This document shows positions 47,460-60,330 of a DNA stretch of 64,000 nucleotides, piece by piece (the stretch's first letter is position 1; every line of letters starts with the position of its first letter). The stretch lies in NCBI GenBank assembly GCA_964304625.1, contig OZ199838.1:13578001-13642000 (forward strand). The letters run 5' to 3'. Position numbers and translations under genes: made by a program. A model generated the notes under the pieces. It was not told where the DNA came from. It ran no database searches and was given only the letters and a program-made list of their open reading frames with translations. Origin of the DNA: Kudoa neothunni (Eukaryota; Cnidaria).

Positions 47460-50400
47460 TCAAGCAAAAATTGATCCAAATACAGGTTCATTCTGAACTT
47501 CGTCTCGGTGTTTCAAAGGAGATGGCTCATTCTAACCAAATAAAAAAATAAATTGTGTTTATTACATCTGGAAAAATACATTTTCATTGGCCGTAAAAAC
47601 CGTTCTGTTGTATGAATCCTGATGGTAAGACTTTTCATATTGGTATTTAAAGAAATATGCCATGAAAGTGCCGGCTATTGGCACCACTATGAGAGATATA
47701 CAAATAATTATTGATAACGCGAGTGGACTCAGCACGTATATACAATCTACAAAATATTCTAAAAAAATACAAAATTTTATATTACCTTTATTTCTGTTTG
47801 TCTTCATTATTGAAATGGGAACTTTATCGAATGTTTCGGCTGAAATTTTATTCACAGAAAAATACACCAAGCAACCATCAAAAAACGTCGTGCAGGTGCG
47901 ATTTTTAGGGAATTTCTTAGCGCTTATCACATTAAAAATCGCTTGCATGCTACAGATAGAGCAATTTTGATTGTAGACCACATCCTTATTATAGATCTCG
48001 CAAATAACACAGTTACTATATCTATCACAATCATTAATTGGATGCTAAAATTTTTAGATATTAATTAATACTACCAAAATAAAATCACTTCGTTTTCACA
48101 ATGTTTCCCAGAAAATCCATAGTTACAAAACACAATAACCACACATACACTTCCCTCTTCCTCCACATTCCTATAGTTCATACAGGATTGTAGATGTAAT
48201 GGATTAGATAAAGTACTATCGTGCTCCGAGGTTCAATGCATGTTTGTTTCCATAGTTCATGCCCACATCTTCTTCTCTCACATTTTTCTCCCTCATAGTT
48301 TGATTTACACTTACAAACACCACATTCACATTTTCCGTGTAAATTCCCGCCACAAAATTGATTTTCCTCTGTGAGACAATTACTATTATCACAATCGCAA
48401 TATTTTCCCGCTATCAACCACGATGTTTTATTCTGCGGATAATTTATTCTCAATAATTTGAAATATGAAATTTATAATTACCTTACAAACACACTGATTA
48501 CATTTGCAATTTCCCTTTCCACCACAGAGCAATCCCTGAGGGTCGCCAACCTTTTTACAGTTGCTGGTTGAATGGGAGCAATCGCAATATTTACCAGAAC
48601 TAGTAAATAACAGTGATAAAGAGAAAAAAAGCTTCTGTATTACAAATTTTTGTAACAATAACATTTTCCACAAATAAGATCTCCATTAGAATTGCATGTA
48701 ATACTTGCCACTTCCTAGAATCAGGTTTTATAACAATTCAGTAAGGGATACGCAATAAAGTCAGCAAAATACATATGTAGGGTGACTGGGACTGTCGCAA
48801 TCGCAATAGCAGCCTGTAGCCAATTTGAGATTTATCTTATTTCGGCCCAGTATTAATATCGTGTATCTAACATGAAAAAAATTAGATGCCGCTCTATTTT
48901 GGCACACACTCTAATTGCTTGTCTTCCGGAAAACAGATTTTTGGCTCTATCTCTATCAGCAGGGTAACTGAATCAAGTGAAGATAACGTAAGGTGAGATG
49001 TCGTCTGTTCGACGGCCACATTCCCTCTATTAATATTCCGTTGTAAATGCGTGCAAATAAATGATATCTCAATTTAATATAATTACTCCATATTCAAATG
49101 ATGAAGCTTAAAAATTAAAATAAAGAAATATTTATGGTTTTTTTTCAATTAGATATCACTCAATTTGTTCAATATATATCTAAATACCTTATAGTTACGA
49201 AACTCAAATAAACTGAGGTTTAATCATTTCAAGAGGATTTTTGTCTAACGTATAAATTTATCATTTTTATGTAAAAATGTAAAATATAACTATATAAATA
49301 CTATAAATAATAATATTGAGATAATAATAAATAGCAAGAAGGAAAATTCTTTTTCTATACAAGTAAAGGTCGTAACGTTACTCATTAAATATTATTTATT
49401 CCATAATTATTTAATGCACATTGAAGAAACGTAATTAATCAATAGTTTATATCTGTGTGTGTGTGTCCTTTATTGGCATAATTGAAGAATTCTACAAAAC
49501 TCCACATACAGTAGGTGACTACTCGAGCGCACCACCTGCCATGATTTAATGACTTACACAATACTGTTACTAATTGAAATCAATCACTAATTGAAATCAA
49601 TCGAATAAAAGCATAACAATTACAATAAATTATTAAAACCTTAGTTTTTTTTTAATTCGCTTAAAATAAGAATTAGCTCAAATTTACGACTTTTGAGCAC
49701 TAAGTTTAAGGATAAAGTTGCCCAAATGATGGATCGTGGGCACTTGAAGGGAACCAAGCTGTTTCGTTCTTTGAATGATAAAGTGGATATAATGTCATAT
49801 TATCAAAGTATATCGAATGGTGAAAACAGAAAAACTAAAATTCTCTTTTATTTTAACTTAGAATCTCTATCCTCTTTAAATTAGATTTTGGGTAATAGAG
49901 AATCCATAATGAAGTCTCATAATGGAGTGAAAATTACAAATAACCACCAAACGTTTAAAAAATTTACTATTTCTTTAAATGATTCTCTTATTTATTTGAG
50001 CAAAATGTACAATTTTTGCAGAAAACGGAATTGTCGAATGCTATCTTACGGTCATAGATCTAGAAACAACGATTTACGACTAAAGAAAGTCAGAGATTTA
50101 CCAGTAAAATATTAATAACTTTTTCAAAGCGAAATCAAACTAATAAGTATGATAAAAACTTTTAGTTATATTTTATTGAGTATATTATTTAATTTTTATT
50201 GGTACTAACTCTTATATCGTCTTCTCTTGAGTACAGATAATTTATTTGTTATGCAACACTCTCTTAAGATATAGTAATTCATTAAAAAAGTTCTATGCAT
50301 GTTTTTATTTAAAATCGTCAAAACCTTATGATTGAGATAAAAAATAATTTTGATTGTAATAAATTGGATGTGTGAATTGCATTTATTTTTTTTAGTTCTT

Positions 50401-52417
50401 GTTGACAGAAATCGTTAGTATTATCATCATGTTGTCTAAATGGTTTGTTTTCTACAAATTTAAGTCAAGGATCGCCTAGATTAGCCGCATATAACCTTTA
50501 TATCATTGTTATAGAAAAATTAGTTTTATATTAAAAACCCAAATTTATCTTCACGTTTTTAACCAATTTCCATATTTTTCGGTTATTTTAATTACTTAAA
50601 AATAACAATAACCTTTTAATAATTTTATAAAATTTAAAAACCTAATAACAATATTTAGATGTGGTGAATTTAATATTTAGAGTGATGAATATAGATATGT
50701 AAATAGCTGACGTTTATATTTGGAATAAAGAATATTTTTCAACAAATATAACTGAATAAACCTCTCAATTAAGTTAATTATACTAAATATTACTTTTAAA
50801 TTTATAATTGTAAAATTGTATTTATTATTAAATTAAAATCTTTACTTCGTGCTTTTTATATTTATTTCCGTATATTCATCCTCCTCAGGTGCGATAAACT
50901 CCATATTATTTATAAATTTCTATATTCATAGATAATAAAACACCATTTTGACTACCAAAGTTTAACCTTTGTTTCCTCCTTCACCACCGTTATTATGTTT
51001 TTAATATCATTCACATATAGCGATTTTATACCTATATATGCGAGGTCTTGACTAATTTGCTAAAGAAGAATAATTAAATATTGTTTTGACTGAAATATAT
51101 TCGTTGAGTACATTGTAAAAATGGTATGTTTCATTGATAGTGGATATGAACAATAGATTCATATTTTTTTCATGCAGCACGTTAAATACGTCGTAATCAC
51201 CAGCATAATCCTTATCAGAAAATAGATACCAAATATCAAGTTGATATGCTAACTCTAAATTGATTTGTGTATTCCCCTAAATCGTCAAGGTCGCACTTGT
51301 TCCGAAACTTTTTTACAATGCCCATACTCTAAAATACATAAAATCAAATAATTTCTTTAATTTACCTGAGCAACTAAATGAAATTACCAACGCATCACCG
51401 GCAGTTTTGGAGGTTTGTGAGGTAATGACAAACATCACTTTTAGTACATTCGTATGGTTGCTCCACCCTACCTGTAAATAAATTATATTGTGCCATTATT
51501 TCATCATAGTTCTACTTTTGATTCGCATAAAGTAGCTTGTACGATCGCATTATAGATTGAGTGGGGTGAACTGTCCTTACCTACATCAAAAACTAAATTT
51601 TTCAAGCTTTTCAAGCTTTTCTAAAATATACTACATTAAATATGCCAGCTTTGTTAGTTACTTTTAGGATGTGGGCATCTCGCGTTAAATTAATAAAATT
51701 CTTGAACTCTCCAATATGTTCACTAAATATTAAGTTTATAAATCCTCATTATTAGAACCTTACATTACCTTCGCACGGGAGCATATTCCTTATCAGACAC
51801 AATTCCAACTCCCACCCCAACTGATGATACATTTAATTCAGTCGTTTCTACTACAATCTCATTAATAAATTAGTCTACTCACTTGATTTACAAATGGTGT
51901 AGAATTTCATAAAATATAGCTCAATAAAACGTCGTAAGCTCGTTGAATGATCAACAATAATGTATATTTCTAAGTGTGGTGGTTTTGCAAGATAGATATT
52001 AGTCTTGACTGAAGTCCTTATACCTATTTTACGTCAAAACATCAAAAAAACTACAACATACCTGGCTTTAAATATTTCAGCTCAACATATTGTGGATTAA
52101 TGTCTAGTGAATGGTTGGTAATACGATTTAAAATCTAAAATCTAAATTTTACCGTAATATAGTCAATATCAAAATACCTTTTCCTCATGGTCTTTGAAAG
52201 TTACAATTTTACTACATAAACTGTTGCCATTTGATAGACAACGGTCAAACAAAAAATTCTAATAAAATATATTTCTTAACAACTTTTGAAGACTTACTTT
52301 ATCAGCACACCAGCCCACATTGTTTCCATTGATGCATCCGGAGCATTTGTCGTGTTGTCTTGCTAATGATAATATACTCGATAGTAACACCAAGTAAATA
52401 ATGAATTGTTTTATCAT
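47460..52417 (-). CDS. Integrin beta subunit ITGB-D, split by a 1.8-kb intron
   Basis: N-terminal half 52417-50846: signal peptide MIKQFIIYLVLLSSILSLA, PSI (DKCSGCINGNNVGWCADK), I-like domain with LEIYIIVDHSTSL (complete DxSxS), SIYNAIVQATLCESK, VGWSNH, QTSKTAGDA. C-terminal half from 49026: hybrid return LLIEIEPKICFP, TGCYCDCD, I-EGF modules (GKYCDCSHSTSNC, CKCNQCVCK, GKCECGVCKCKSNYEGEKC), beta-tail, membrane helix LALSIIICISLIVVPIAGTF, tail FFKYQYEKSYH. The halves join at GT 50845 and AG 49027 in phase 2, exactly where ITGB-A and ITGB-C have a phase-2 intron, so this is one gene. The last exon ends NEPVFGSIFA, with N-x-P-x-F in place of NPxF. In the last I-EGF module, near 48133, a T run is one base too long and shifts the frame. 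Confidence 0.88.
49693..50115 (+). other. Opposite-strand ORF pair nested in ITGB-D intron
   Basis: Two plus-strand frames follow each other: 49693-49884 (STKFKDKVAQMMDRGHLKGT, KLFRSLNDKVDIMSYYQS) and 49888-50115 (ILGNRESIMKSHNGVKITNN, RKRNCRMLSYGHRSRNNDLR, ending LPVKY). The second is preceded by TTTAAATTAG, a good splice acceptor; the best phase-0 donor is the weak GTGGAT near 49785. The protein would be small and basic. I recognise no family. It could be a nested gene or part of whatever enlarged this intron. Confidence 0.4.
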
Positions 52418-53329
52418 CACAATCAATATTATATTGTTTGTAACAACTGTTTTCAGAAAAAATAATCTTTATATGGGATCGGTATGGGATTTAAATAAAC
52501 CAAAGCTAAAGCAACCAACGTGAAATTAGGCATATTGCATGGACTTAAATACAGAAGGTTAATTCACTGTCAATATTTATATTTAGTTGATTTATTTGGT
52601 GAAAAAAAATAAAGGAGTCTGAATGGATCTCTCTTTGAAAATCTCTGGTGAATTCACCTCTCGCCCTATTTAGTCTAATACTAAACACAAATCCCATCCT
52701 AAAAGGGTTCCTTATTAAATAATAATAATCTCTCTGCTTTAAATCATCTTATAATCAATCATGTTTATTGATAAATTTTTATTTCAGTTTAAATAGCATA
52801 TGCCAGTGTGTCCTAAACTTTTTTCTCTCATGCCTCCCTCTTTCTTTATAAAAAGTCCAGTGCACACCTTTTTTTAAAAATATTGTTTTTTTAATTTAAA
52901 CTGCTTGTAATTTTTATTCAATGTTCAAGTCTCCTTAAAATTTAAAATTGATTAATATATACTTTATTTCTCATCAAAATAAAAATGTTTTCGGTCAGAT
53001 CTAATTTAATTTATCTATGGACCTTAAAAATTAGCATCTTTAGTTCCTCACTCCCCCAAAAACAGCGTTCCGTGAAACTCATGATAATCCAACTCACATT
53101 GGGAAAGACTCGATGTATACAGGGTTTATAAATCGAAAATAAATAATCTAGACATAAAATTAATCAATGTTATATTAGGTTAAATCAAAAAAAAGAAAAG
53201 TCGATGATTATATATTAGACAAGATTGGGATTAAAATCATTTCGATTCTATTTGGATAAAGACCATGTTAAATGTTATTATTTATTTGGTATACAATTAG
53301 TCATTGTTTCTGGTATTGTGTTTTGATAT
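52418..53329. other. Intergenic upstream of ITGB-D
   Basis: A+T-rich, no gene seen; should hold the ITGB-D promoter. Confidence 0.4.
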
Positions 53330-53690
53330 TCATAGTCGTTTAAAAGTCAACGAGATCAAAAATTGATTTGTTGATTGTTGATGTAATAGTGACCTATATT
53401 CCTTAATAATCTCACCGTTAACCATGCAACATGAATGTTCAGGATGTTCCGCGTCCCACCAGAGGAGTTCGTTAAAGTTCCAAAAGTTTCCTTGATCCAC
53501 CCTAACTTTTTCGCACTCCACTACTAATGGGAAACACTTGTTTAGGCCTTTAACAATGCTTCCAACTAGGATTTATTGCAATTAACACTTTGCAAATACT
53601 GATAAAGTTCATATCCCTCAAATACTCCGACATTCCATTCATATAACACTCTAAAAATTAACACACGATAAGATTTTTATTTTAATTATT
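53330..53690 (-). CDS. Unidentified coding fragment between ITGB-E and ITGB-D
   Basis: I do not recognise this protein. Minus-strand exon 1 (from an AG near 53652) reads LYEWNVGVFEGYELYQYLQ, then a 23-nt GT..AG intron (about 53589-53567), then IGSIVKGLNKCFPLVVECEK, VRVDQGNFWNFNELLWWDAE, HPEHSCCMVNGEIIKEYRSL and LHQQSTNQFLISLTFKRL to TGA at 53330. The composition is clearly protein-like with many Trp. No start or upstream exon was found, so it is either a partial gene, a 3'-terminal piece or a relic. Confidence 0.5.
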
Positions 53691-54241
53691 GCCAGAAATA
53701 AATAGCGTAAAAACCAGTGATTTGGCGATTAAACCATATAAAGTTTATTGCGCGATCCAAAAAACTAAAAATCAAACTATTTAAGCCATAAAATTTCACT
53801 GTTATTTCACGAATCAAAAATAAATGATGTTTGAACTTTAATGTGCAATTTAAATTAAATTTATAAAAAAATATTCCGACATTTATTTTAAAATATCAAA
53901 ATTCAAAAAACATAGTTAACGCCTGCAACAAAACATTGAAAAATTTTATTGATGAATAATGTAATCCAAGAATGATGAGAAAAATGTTATTTGTAATATA
54001 ATATAATATGCTCGAATAGCTGAAAGTTTTCCATCATAGTAATTGGTCAGTCGTCTATTCGGGAACAACACCCTGACTTAGACGATAGAGGGGATTTTCA
54101 TGCTAAATTGAAATCATTGCAACACATTCGATTCGATTCAAATATTAATATTTTAAAAAATATATATTAAATCTATTTAAATTATTAATTATTATTATTA
54201 TTACATATTTAGTATCGCTAAATATCTTTATAACTGGCATA

Positions 54242-57200
54242 TCAACGGGATGAATATTTGGGGTTTAATAAACAAAGAAACAGTTTAAAAAATTTGAATG
54301 GTTCTCATTAGGTATATATTACGAATAGTATTTTAAGACAGTAACTAACTAATACCATATGTTTTCGTGATTCTTTTTCGCTTCTCATAAGCTTTAGATA
54401 CTGGTTTTTATCGTAGGTGTATTTGGCAAACATCGCAATGCAAGCTATTATTGTGATCAGGAAAAACACACCTACGAATGTCGCCACTAAAATAGCTTTA
54501 ACGTTGACTTTTTTCTCACAGTCGTCTTTAACCAATGGTTTTATGTTTACAATTACACTAGAAGGATCATTTTCATCAACTGTGTAAAAATAAACACATT
54601 TTTCTTGGTATGACTGACACGTGTGATCAGTATTTTCTATATTATTCTTATCAAAAATATATGCCGCCAAACTGTCGCATGCACCACAATTTTTATTCTC
54701 TTTTGATGGAAACAATTTACACGCGACGCAATCCGTATGTTTGGCACATGGATCGTTAAGGTCCTACATATGAATATTGGTTTTACCTATCACATGTTTC
54801 TACGAATATTACGAAGAGCTCACAATTTTCACCAATAAATCTATAATCACAAGCACAATCTCCGCACGAGCATTTTCCATGACCACTGCAAACCTACAAT
54901 ATCAAACGCATAATAATCTCAACTGGGAACCAAGCTAGAAAATTACTTTATTGTATTTATTGACAGGGCATTTGCCTTCCCAAAAGGAACATTCTTTCTC
55001 CTCACATCTTTCACCGGTGTAACCCTCGTTACATATGCACTCTCCACAAGCAGGGGTGCCTCGTTCGGGACCTCCACACAGTTCTTCAGAGCCCGTGAGA
55101 AGATGGCGGTTATCACATTCGCAGTACGTCCCACTGATCAAATCAACAGAAACCTTCAAATATTTTAAATTATAGCCATTTAGATTAGATGAAAATGCTT
55201 ACATTATCCGGCAAGCATTTACATGCATTGCACTCACACGTACCGACCCCATTACAAGTACGGCCTTCTTCATCATCTATAGAAATACAACTCGCAGTGG
55301 AAATTGTATTAAAACACCTTTGTTCACCACTATCATGGATATGAAATTATTTTTACATGATACAATCAATTTTTGTATTTAAACAATATTTTTTATTAAT
55401 ACTTAAGGTAATATAACACATATCACGATAAATTACAAAAAATGCCACTTCCTATCATTAAAAAGGGTAACTACCTAGTTTGAGGCAAACATTGATCTTT
55501 TTGGAGAACTTTACCATGGAATATACATTTCTCAGCTGCCTATATAATAAAATAGAAGCCTGAAGACGTTTTCTTCAAAAAATATCGAGTTCAACAACAA
55601 CCAACTTACTTGTTGTGTATTTTGTATTGGGGCTATACATTTATTGTCACACAGTGTTGATAGATCTAATTCTACTGTACCATAGTTGACAATTTTAATG
55701 GAGTATCTAAAAATATGGGATATATAAATTTAAAGGTCTGTTAACAGAACCTTCTAATTAATTTTTCCGGAAAACATTTTTTTGGTGTTATTTCAACATT
55801 CCATTCGAACAGAGACTCAGAATTTACACATGTGTAATGATTGTTTATAGGACCTTGATTTTTACTATACATTGCGGAGTCCGTATGAAATGGATTCAAT
55901 CTAACTTACGTGCAACCGTCAGATTTTAGGTCTATCTTGAAAAAGTCATCTTCAAGTGGAATTTTCAAATTTATTTTCGATTTCACATCCTATGATCATG
56001 ATAACGATCACTAATCATTTTTACGTTACCACTGTAATGGTGTCTCTCAACCATGCAGCTATACCTAAGGATGTATCATATGGTTTGTTAAAAGCATCAA
56101 GGTAGTTGGTTAAATCATCTAGCTAAAGAAAAGGAGAATGGTTTCCAACATTAAAACTATATACGTATAGATTGGTCTCAGAAGAGTCTTTCGAGGTAGT
56201 CATAAGTGTGACATTTCTATCCAACAAGATTCTACGTAAGCTGTAATTGTCGATGTAGTCCTAGGAGTGTAAATGTATATTTAGATATTATAGGTGATTA
56301 TTTATTTTTTTCGCGTAAACAAACATTATCTATACATAGAACGATTGAACAGTTTGCCCACCGTCCATTTGGCATTGCTCTTTGAATTTTCTTACTACTC
56401 CCATTCTCTATTTAGTCTGATTGTAACTGGTGAAAGGGAATTGGTTCATACCCATCCTTCTCCTGCAGTTATAGGTTTATGCGTAAGATACACCAATACA
56501 AATTTAGAGGCATCAGGTTTCCAGCCAATCTATAATAGAAACGATCAGAAAAATTACTCTTCAGGGATAATATTTCTGCTTAAATAATTAGTAATTGTTA
56601 TAAAATATGTATAACATGCGTGTGATCAATTACTTTTTTAATTTTAGACTATATGATACAACTTTAGTAATAATAAGATTTTAAAAAATCCCAAAATTTT
56701 ATGTGGTTTAAGAGGTTTTGTAAGTTGTTGAAAGCAAACCTCCATTTGAGTTAGAATTTAATCTGAAGACAGCGATTGGCTTCACATAGTAAAAATAGAT
56801 TATTTATACATATTTAATATTAAATTATATTGTTTATATTTAAACAGTAGCACTACGCCTTTCTTAGGTTTATTAATTTGAACAAAATATATAGGCATAT
56901 AAATTTGGATTTTTTTAATTCTATCAAGATAAAATAATAGAATACCTCCTTGTCACATAAAACAGCATGAGCGACTGAATCTAATGCGGAACCTTGATCA
57001 ATGACATCTTCAGTGATATGGGCATTTAAATTGTTTAGTGTATCCTAATGCATAATAGAAAATTTTGAAGGTTAATGTAAACCACCCGTAAGTTGTCCAA
57101 AACATTGGTGAGACTGATTATATTTTTGAATTCGTAGTCACGGTTTCTAAATGTAGTCTGAATTCGCATTAAATGTATAAGTTAGTTACAAATCTCTATT

Positions 57201-57788
57201 TGGCGTAGTCATGGAACGATAGATTTTGTCGTAATAGAATCCGAGTCCAAAAGCATAAGATCCTTCAAATGGTGCAAAATACTCAACTAAAAGATTTTCT
57301 TAAGTTTATAGAATAAATTTTTAATAATTTACTAAAAGGCTTTAATTCTTCTTTCATATTTTCTACTTCGTTAGAATTTACACCAGGAAATAACAAATAA
57401 ATTTGATGAAAGGTAGGTTTCTTTGCTTGGACTGCAAGGTTAAATGAGTAGAGATTGTCTGAAAATTAAACTGGTTCGTATATCACATTTTTGGCACAAG
57501 TTAAAGCTATACTTTCTTGTAAGTTTTTGATTGATACATGTTGAGGGTTTATTACTAGATTTTCTTCGTTGATAGCTTTTACAACCTAAAATATCATATT
57601 AAAACATAAGACATCCTTCATAATAATAAATACGGTATAATTTATATTTAAAATCCCCGTATAACATTCATAGTCATCTTGCATTTTATAGTTTCTGACC
57701 AATAAACCTTTATAGACAGATAATCATCAGTAGGGGAATAAAAAATTAATATACTAAATAATAACAAAATCAGGGGACGCTTCGCCAT
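54242..57788 (-). CDS. Divergent integrin beta subunit ITGB-E without MIDAS
   Basis: Starts MAKRPLILLLFSILIFYS at 57788, a good signal peptide. The PSI domain is almost gone (DDYECYTGILNINYT); just upstream of the ATG the bases still encode EDFGWYSR, like the PSI core of the neighbours (ENFGWCSDK) with Cys changed. The I-like domain keeps FGLGFYYDKIYRSM, LCDKE, IGWKPDAS, MGVVRKFKEQC and DYIDNYSLR, but the MIDAS strand reads FHQIYLLFPGVNS, with no D-x-S-x-S. I-EGF1 has lost several cysteines; later modules are kept (TCNGVGTCECNACKC, SGTYCECDNRHLLTG, CGECICNEGYTGERCE, GKCSCGDCACDYRFIGENC). Beta-tail CDSLAAYIF, membrane helix ILVATFVGVFFLITIIAC, tail FAKYTYDKNQYLKL. A final frame ends NPKYSSR before TGA 54242, resembling the distal NPKY of human beta-1; the splice into it is inferred. 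Confidence 0.85.
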
Positions 57789-59193
57789 CGTTTTTACGAG
57801 AATACCAGCCAAAATCCTCGTAACTGATAAGGATAAGAATTTTTTGATAGGATAATAAAGACCAATTTTATCTTGATTACAAATATAATATGAAATTATT
57901 TTTAAAAATTGGATTCATTTACTTTTTATTTTCATAATTTATTACATATCTCATTAATTCGAAAAAAAATTAACTCATCTGTTAAGTAAACTCCGAATAA
58001 CATCTCACAATTAAAATAAATTTATTTATATTTTAAAAATCTAATACTTAAACAATACAAACATTTTCAGGTTTAAATTTTCCCTACGATAAATATCAAA
58101 ATTATTCAACTTTTTAATAAATTGTTAATTAAATTATACCTTACCTATTTTTTATGTTACTTTCGCATTCTCGTTAAAATATATCTACCTAAGAATTTTA
58201 AAACATAGGCAAGTGATAAATTTCTAATAAGAATCTATTATGTTTTCTAGTTGAAGTTGAGTTAAATTTTTATTAAAAATTAATCGATTAATTCTATGCG
58301 GAACATTTCTATTATTTAGACAAAATAATTAAACTGTGTTATTGAGCGCATTATTCTTAAGGTACAAATATCAGCATGATAATTAGTAATCTTATTCGGA
58401 CATTTCCGCCAAGCGGCTGAGTTCTGAAAATTCATGCACCCCTTACTTCATTTTCTATTCATAAAGCATTCGAAATATTTTATATACATGTCCCCACCTT
58501 ATTTTTATATTTATCACGTCTGTTATTATTAAAAGATTAAAATATATCCAATTAATATTTTGAATTATAACCAAACTAAAACATTATTACAATAATATCT
58601 TTAAAACTTAGGGGGTTTAATATCAAATCACTTGGTGATAATTAAATAGTTTTAATTGATAATTTCTGTCGAATTATAGAGTATAACATGTAAAAAAGTA
58701 TTCTGCCAAACCTTGAATTTTATATTTTTATTATAAAAGTTTAATTATTAAATTAATCCTATTTAATATAGCGACTGCTGTTTATAAATAGAAAATTTTG
58801 ATCATCAAACGGCGGGAAAGGTTACACAATAATTAAATAAAATACTTTTACTTCTAAATGAACCAAAAAAGAGTCATCTAGATATTCTACACACTGAACA
58901 AAAAAACCACAAACTATCTAAGTGTACGTGGCACTTTAGATAAGACTTATCTATGGTAATAGTCACTACCTTGGTGTTAAATTGAAGTTGCAAAATTTTG
59001 TTTATAGTGTACATGATAGAAACCTTTTTAATTTAAATTTAAAATATATTAGTTAGCTATTCTACGCCATGACATAATGACTGATAAAAAATTTTGTAGA
59101 GTTACAAGTGGCAAGGTTCTCATGCCACATTGTGCGATCCGTAAAATAATTTTTTCTAAGAGACGTTTATCGATAAAATTTTTATACTTTAAA
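57789..59193. other. Intergenic, A+T-rich
   Basis: Apart from the PSI-like relic at 57797-57822 next to ITGB-E, nothing was recognised. Confidence 0.4.
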
Positions 59194-60330
59194 CTAGGGG
59201 CTAAGACAGTTCGGTTTCGGTTATTTCTAAAACGGTTTTCGGTTTTGTAAATAGCTTTTTGAATCATCAATCCCAATTTTTTTCCTCACAAAAAATATAT
59301 AAAAATATGATAGATTTATATCTTAATATAGTCGTTATTTGTTTAAATATTCTCTTAAACCCCAGATTTTGTGTTACTGTACAGTTTAATTTTATATTAG
59401 CTTTTATTTTTTTAATTAATTTATTGTTTAAAATTGTTTGTTGCTATCTTTAAAAACAATTAAACACATTTGAAGATAAAATTTTTTCAAACACAAAAAA
59501 TCGCATGATCTAAATTTCAATTCAGTTATTTCTATTTTCATAAATAAACACAATGGTTTCAAGTTTTTAGTTGCTCAATTTTGTTCTCAAGAGGAATATA
59601 ACAAAGTTTCATGATGAGAAACATCCTTCTGAGACAGTACTCGTAGACCTGACGTTAGAAAGAATTTTTCGAACCCTTTCTAAATAATCTGACATCACAC
59701 CGTGATCAATAAAATTGGTAATTTCGTCAGAATCCGAAAAATATTTAGACCTTTTCGGTCTGGATAAGTAATTTATCAAATCGTATAAATTCATCTCAGA
59801 TTCGGAAGGTTCATCATTTTGGACTTGATCATTCGGTTGAATGAAATCAATTGCTTCATCTAACTTCAAATTTGACGATTTTTTGTAGAAAAACTCGCTT
59901 CACAAATGTTTGAATCGATGCTTATAAACATAAATATATTCGGAACAAATGGTGGGTTGTTCCAAGCAGCGATCGATAAATTTTATTACTAAATTCTCTG
60001 AAATAGTTCCGTCAACACGAGAGAGATCCTCAATTGTATTGGTGAGTATAAGGTCACATTTGTTTCATTTTTCTTATTTATTTGTATGTTTAACAAAATA
60101 AATCCAAATGGCAAATACCATCAATGCGATACTGAGTAAAAAGTTGTTTACTGTTAAAACATGTGTCACTCTCAAATTTTTTTGGCCCATTACTGTTTTA
60201 AAAACGTGTTAATTTTTCTAAAATATTATATCAATTAAAAATACAAGCTAATTTAAATTAATTAAAAAATAGATTTTTAAAATCGGGTTTGGTTTTGTCA
60301 AAAACTGTACCGATACCGAATACCAAAACG
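59194..60330 (-). mobile_element. hAT-type transposon remnant
   Basis: The left end region has CTAGGGGCTAAGACAGTTCG followed by CGGTTTCGG and CGGTTTTCGGTTTTG; the right end region, read on the reverse strand, has TTCGGTATCGGTACAG. CGGTTT-rich palindromic ends near a TAGGGG start are common in hAT elements. The minus strand inside encodes a hAT C-terminal dimerisation domain. Exact ends and the 8-bp duplication could not be fixed. Confidence 0.6.
59609..60058 (-). pseudogene. hAT transposase C-terminal remnant
   Basis: From about 60058: LILTNTIEDLSRVDGTISEN, FIDRCLEQPTICSEYIYVY, then KHRFKHL, which resembles the family's LDPRFKxL motif, then a stop. A second frame to 59609 reads SEMNLYDLINYLSRP and ends YLERVRKILSNVRSTSTVSE with GCFSS. 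The last part matches the hAT dimerisation motif (L-x-x-A-x-x-x-L-x-I-P-A-T-S-x-x-S-E-R-x-F-S). The N-terminal BED finger and catalytic core are missing. Confidence 0.7.

Noticed and set aside
47460-52417. Two separate integrin genes, one N-terminal and one C-terminal
   Set aside because: The N-terminal half ends and the C-terminal half begins in matching phase 2 at the same place as an intron in ITGB-A and C, so one gene with a long intron is the simpler reading.
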